Positions 61,000 through 64,000 of a stretch of 64,000 bases of DNA are shown here, piece after piece; the first letter of the stretch is position 1; every line of letters starts with the position of its first letter. The stretch is from Mycolicibacterium sp. CBMA 234 (GTDB taxonomy: Bacteria > Actinomycetota > Actinomycetes > Mycobacteriales > Mycobacteriaceae): contig NZ_MPKW01000005.1 of assembly GCF_009729415.1 (NCBI RefSeq), forward strand, positions 427,343-491,342, read 5' to 3'. Made by a program: the position numbers and the translations under genes. A model generated the notes under the pieces. That model saw nothing but the letters and a program-made list of their open reading frames with translations. It searched no databases and was not told where the DNA came from.

Positions 61000-63900
61000 C
61001 GCCGCGAGTTCGTCGGCGTCGGGCAGGTCGGTGGGCGCCACCGTCTGCCCGGCGCGCACGTAGTGGAAGACCGCACGCACCGAGTCCACTGGCACGCCCT
61101 GCATCGACGACCACGCCAGCCGGTAGGCCGCCAGCTGAATAGCCTTGGTGCGCAAGGTTTCCGGAGTGGTCGGCGGATCGCCCGTCTTCCAGTCCAGCAC
61201 CGTGAAACCGCCGTCTGCATCGGCGAACACCGCGTCGATGCGACCTCTGACCACGCGGTCGCCGATCACCATGTCGAACGGCACCTCGACATCGATGGGG
61301 GTCCTGGCCGCCCATTCCGAGAGGGCGAACGCGGCTTGCAGATCAGCCAGTTCGTCGGCGACGGCCTGTCCGAGCTCGGCGTCGACCGCACCCGGCAGAT
61401 CGTCAAGGTCGAACAACCGCTCGGCGGAGAAGTACCGCTGCACCCAGTCGTGAAACGCGGTGCCCAACAAGGCCTGCGGGTCAGGCCGACCGGGCAGCCG
61501 GCGCTGCAGCCGTTGCAGGGCGCCGGCGCGGTCGCGGCCCAAGTCGACCAGAGTGCTGACCGACAGCTGCGGCGGCAGCTCGATGAGCCCGCGATCCTGA
61601 TGGCGCTCGCGTTCGGCCAGCAGCGCATCGACGTCAGCGGCCCAGCCGTGGGGGTCGGGGTTCTGATCGTCTGGATTCTGATCGCCGGAGCTGCCTGCGA
61701 GCGCCCGGGCGACCAGGGCCGCGCCCCGATCGAAATCCGCGCGCCGCGCGCCGGCCGGATCAACGGGCCACGAGCACTCGACGACGTTGTCACGCAAGGG
61801 ATTCACGGTGCCGTCGGGCGGCTGCGGTGCCCACTGCTCGATCTCGCCGCAGGGATCACCGGCGGCCGCAGCGCGTTCGATGATGTCCCGTATCTCGACC
61901 AGGAAATCGGATGGCCCGGCAGGCTTGGATGCAGTGGTGCCCCAGTGATAGCCGGACAGCAGGAGGGTGTCCTCGGCGCGAGTCAGGGCCACGTAGAGCA
62001 GGCGCCGTTCCTCGTCGGTGCGCCGCTGGTCGAGCTTGACCTTATGGTCAGCGATCTTGTCCGCCAACATCTTCCGGTCGTAGACATCAGAGGTGTCCAG
62101 CACGGGCACCCCATGCTCGGACAGCTCGGCTCGGTCGCCGCGCAGCAACGGCGGCAGATCACCGGGATCGGTCAGCCAGGTGCGCTGCGACGCCGTGGAC
62201 GGAAACACCCGGGCGACCAGGTGCGGCACCGCGACGATCTGCCACTCCAGCCCCTTGGCTGCGTGCACAGTCAGAATCTGCACCCGGTCCGTCGCCACCG
62301 TCACCTGCGCCGGCGCCAGCCCGTTCTCCACCTCGGCGGCGGCGGTCAGATAGGCCAAGAGCCCGACGACAGGCGCGGTTCCGTCGGAGTCTCCGACTGG
62401 CCGCGCGGCGTACGACGCAACCACGTCGGCGAAGGCATCGAGATGCTCAGTCCCCCGCCAGCCTTCGGAAACCCCACTGGCCGCGCGGGTTTCGGCGTCG
62501 ATGCCCAGCACCCGTCGGACTTCGGCCACCAGGTCCGGCAACGGCTGATGCAGATGCGCCCGCAGTTGGCTCAGCTCCGCGGCCAAGGCCAGCAGACGGC
62601 GATGCCCCTCGGGTGAGTAGCGGCCGGCCGGGCCCGGATCGCTGATCGCGTCGGCCAGGCAGGCATGGTCGGCGTCGGGGGCTACCTGGGCAACAGCCTG
62701 TTCGGCAGCCGACCCCGACGTGCGCGCGGTGTCGGGCACGTCCAATTCCGAGGCACGGCGCCACAGCGCCGCCAGGTCCGCACCGCCGAACCGCCACCGT
62801 GAGCCGGTGAGCACCCGCATCGCGGCGACCCCGGCGGTCGGCTCAGCGACCAGACGCAGCATGGCCACCACGTCGGCGACTTCGGGGATGGCCAGCAGCC
62901 CGGCCAGGCCGACCACTTCGACCGGCACGCCGCGCGCGGTGAGCGCCTCGGCGATAGGTGCGGCGTCGGCGTTGCGGCGCACCAGGACAGCGGCCGTCGG
63001 CACCGGCTCACCGGCAGTCACGGCGCCGTGATACCGCCGAGACAGCTGATCGGCCAACCAATCACGTTCGGCAACAACGTCATTCAACAATGCACACTGG
63101 ATGGTTCCCGGCTCGGCACCCGGCCGTGGCAGCAGTTCGCGCACACTCACCGAACGACGACGCGCCTCCGCGGATACCTCGTTGGCCAACTTCAGCGCGC
63201 GGGGCGGGTTGCGCCAGCTGGTCCGCAGCTCCAGCGTGGGCGCGGGCGTGCCATCCGACAGCATGAAGTCGGTGGTGAACCGCGGCAGGTTGGTCGCCGA
63301 GGCGCCGCGCCACCCGTAGATGGACTGAATGGGGTCCCCCACTGCGGTCAACGCCAGGTCGTCGTCGACGCCACCGCCGAACAACGACGACAACGCCACG
63401 CGCTGGGCGTGCCCGGTGTCCTGATATTCGTCGAGCAGCACCACCCGGTACCGCTGGCGCAGATGCACACCAACCTGCGGGAAACGGGACGCCAACCGGG
63501 CCGCAGCGGACATCTGGGTGCCGAAGTCCATCACCTGCGCGTCCCGCATGCGTTGTTGCACAGCGTCGATCAGTGGAACCAGTTCAGCCCGCTCGGTTTG
63601 GGTGGCCAGCAGGTTCAGCAGCCACTGAGTGGGCCCGCCGCGCTGGCCCGGCCCGGCCGGGAGGGTGAGGATGAGCCGTTCCAGTTCGTGATGGGTGTCG
63701 CGCACCGCATCGGTGTCGACCAGATGCTCGGATAGCTGACCGGCTAGGCGCAGCACCGTCTGAGTGACGGTAGCCGGCGACTTGTCGGTGTGCAGCTGCC
63801 CTGGAAAATCCGACACCACCCGAAAAGCCAACTGCCACAACTCAGTTTCGGTGACCAGCCGGGTCGCCGGCTCGATAGGCAGGAGCAGTCCATGTTCACG

Positions 63901-64000
63901 CAGCAGCGTGCCGGCGAACGCGTGATAGGTGCTGACCGTGGCATGTTCGTCGGCCAGCGAGACACCGGGCAGCAGACCCGAACCGGCGAGGCGGGCCAAG
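60982..64000 (-). CDS. adnB: AdnB helicase-nuclease subunit, C-terminal 1005 residues
   Basis: Frame is open to the window edge, so start and Walker A lie outside. Visible SF1 motifs: LLDEYQDTGHAQR (~188), VGDPIQSIYGWRGA (~216), [12 protein letters not shown] (~578), YVALTRAEDTLLL (~665). Near the C-terminus a RecB-like nuclease has GRIDAVFADADGG and TVLDWKTG (~915-940). AdnA-AdnB is the mycobacterial end-resecting motor-nuclease for double-strand break repair. Position next to the K+ channel matches Rv3201c (AdnB). AdnA would follow outside. Confidence 0.85.
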   Translation of the reverse strand, partial: LARLAGSGLLPGVSLADEHATVSTYHAFAGTLLREHGLLLPIEPATRLVTETELWQLAFRVVSDFPGQLHTDKSPATVTQTVLRLAGQLSEHLVDTDAVRDTHHELERLILTLPAGPGQRGGPTQWLLNLLATQTERAELVPLIDAVQQRMRDAQVMDFGTQMSAAARLASRFPQVGVHLRQRYRVVLLDEYQDTGHAQRVALSSLFGGGVDDDLALTAVGDPIQSIYGWRGASATNLPRFTTDFMLSDGTPAPTLELRTSWRNPPRALKLANEVSAEARRRSVSVRELLPRPGAEPGTIQCALLNDVVAERDWLADQLSRRYHGAVTAGEPVPTAAVLVRRNADAAPIAEALTARGVPVEVVGLAGLLAIPEVADVVAMLRLVAEPTAGVAAMRVLTGSRWRFGGADLAALWRRASELDVPDTARTSGSAAEQAVAQVAPDADHACLADAISDPGPAGRYSPEGHRRLLALAAELSQLRAHLHQPLPDLVAEVRRVLGIDAETRAASGVSEGWRGTEHLDAFADVVASYAARPVGDSDGTAPVVGLLAYLTAAAEVENGLAPAQVTVATDRVQILTVHAAKGLEWQIVAVPHLVARVFPSTASQRTWLTDPGDLPPLLRGDRAELSEHGVPVLDTSDVYDRKMLADKIADHKVKLDQRRTDEERRLLYVALTRAEDTLLLSGYHWGTTASKPAGPSDFLVEIRDIIERAAAAGDPCGEIEQWAPQPPDGTVNPLRDNVVECSWPVDPAGARRADFDRGAALVARALAGSSGDQNPDDQNPDPHGWAADVDALLAERERHQDRGLIELPPQLSVSTLVDLGRDRAGALQRLQRRLPGRPDPQALLGTAFHDWVQRYFSAERLFDLDDLPGAVDAELGQAVADELADLQAAFALSEWAARTPIDVEVPFDMVIGDRVVRGRIDAVFADADGGFTVLDWKTGDPPTTPETLRTKAIQLAAYRLAWSSMQGVPVDSVRAVFHYVRAGQTVAPTDLPDADELAALVHAG

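Overview
The window reads as a chromosomal segment of a high-GC mycobacterium, most likely a rapid-growing Mycolicibacterium-type species. The grounds are a complete yrbEAB-mceABCDEF-mas operon, a mycobacterial cutinase, a WhiB7 gene, and a right-hand block (about 47.3-64 kb) whose gene order matches, from memory, M. tuberculosis Rv3193c to Rv3201c. GTG starts and 4-nt stop/start overlaps are frequent. The species is not established.

Layout. 0-3.5 kb: tail of a secreted beta-propeller lectin-like protein, two secreted proteins and two Mce-associated proteins. 3.5-13.1 kb: a minus-strand mce lipid-importer operon headed by a TetR gene, nearly every junction being an ATGA overlap. 13.3-19.6 kb: a crotonase, a secreted protein, an NsrR-type Rrf2 regulator with a 27-bp dyad before its start, and an SDR / APH-like kinase / acyl-CoA dehydrogenase operon of ACAD10/11 logic facing a TetR gene. 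19.7-26.7 kb: a steroid- or ring-degradation-like set (KshA-type Rieske oxygenase, VOC protein, KstD/fumarate-reductase-type flavoprotein, SDR, LigB/YgiD-type dioxygenase, flavin monooxygenase) with a TetR and two strong palindromes. 26.9-32.5 kb: a cell-surface DUF1214 protein, two divergent IclR regulators and a cytochrome P450. 32.7-36.2 kb: a small Cys/His protein and frdABCD. 36.2-40.3 kb: a MoxR/DUF58 operon. 40.4-41.3 kb: a cutinase.

41.3-46.9 kb is an accessory, decaying stretch: a truncated PadR gene behind an intact palindrome, a slipin, an adenylate cyclase gene broken by a frameshift with apparent deletion, a start-less TetR remnant, and a secretory-lipase homologue lacking the catalytic Ser and probably the His. 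It abuts the 3' end of an initiator tRNA gene. From 47.3 kb the conserved block resumes: UPF0182 protein, PDZ-Lon protease, DUF2342 protein, Cys4 E1-like protein, ABC1 kinase, whiB7, uvrD2, mycoredoxin, nudC, K+ channel, a DoxX-like protein and the 3' part of adnB.

The richest regulatory signal is the whiB7 leader: an AT-rich whiB7-type promoter, an 86-codon upstream ORF with a strong Shine-Dalgarno and seven consecutive Ala codons, and a terminator-like hairpin just after it, an arrangement fitting ribosome-dependent attenuation sensitive to alanine or translation stress. Several catabolic operons carry clear, apparently distinct palindromic operators beside their own regulators. No CRISPR array, transposase, integrase or origin was seen.
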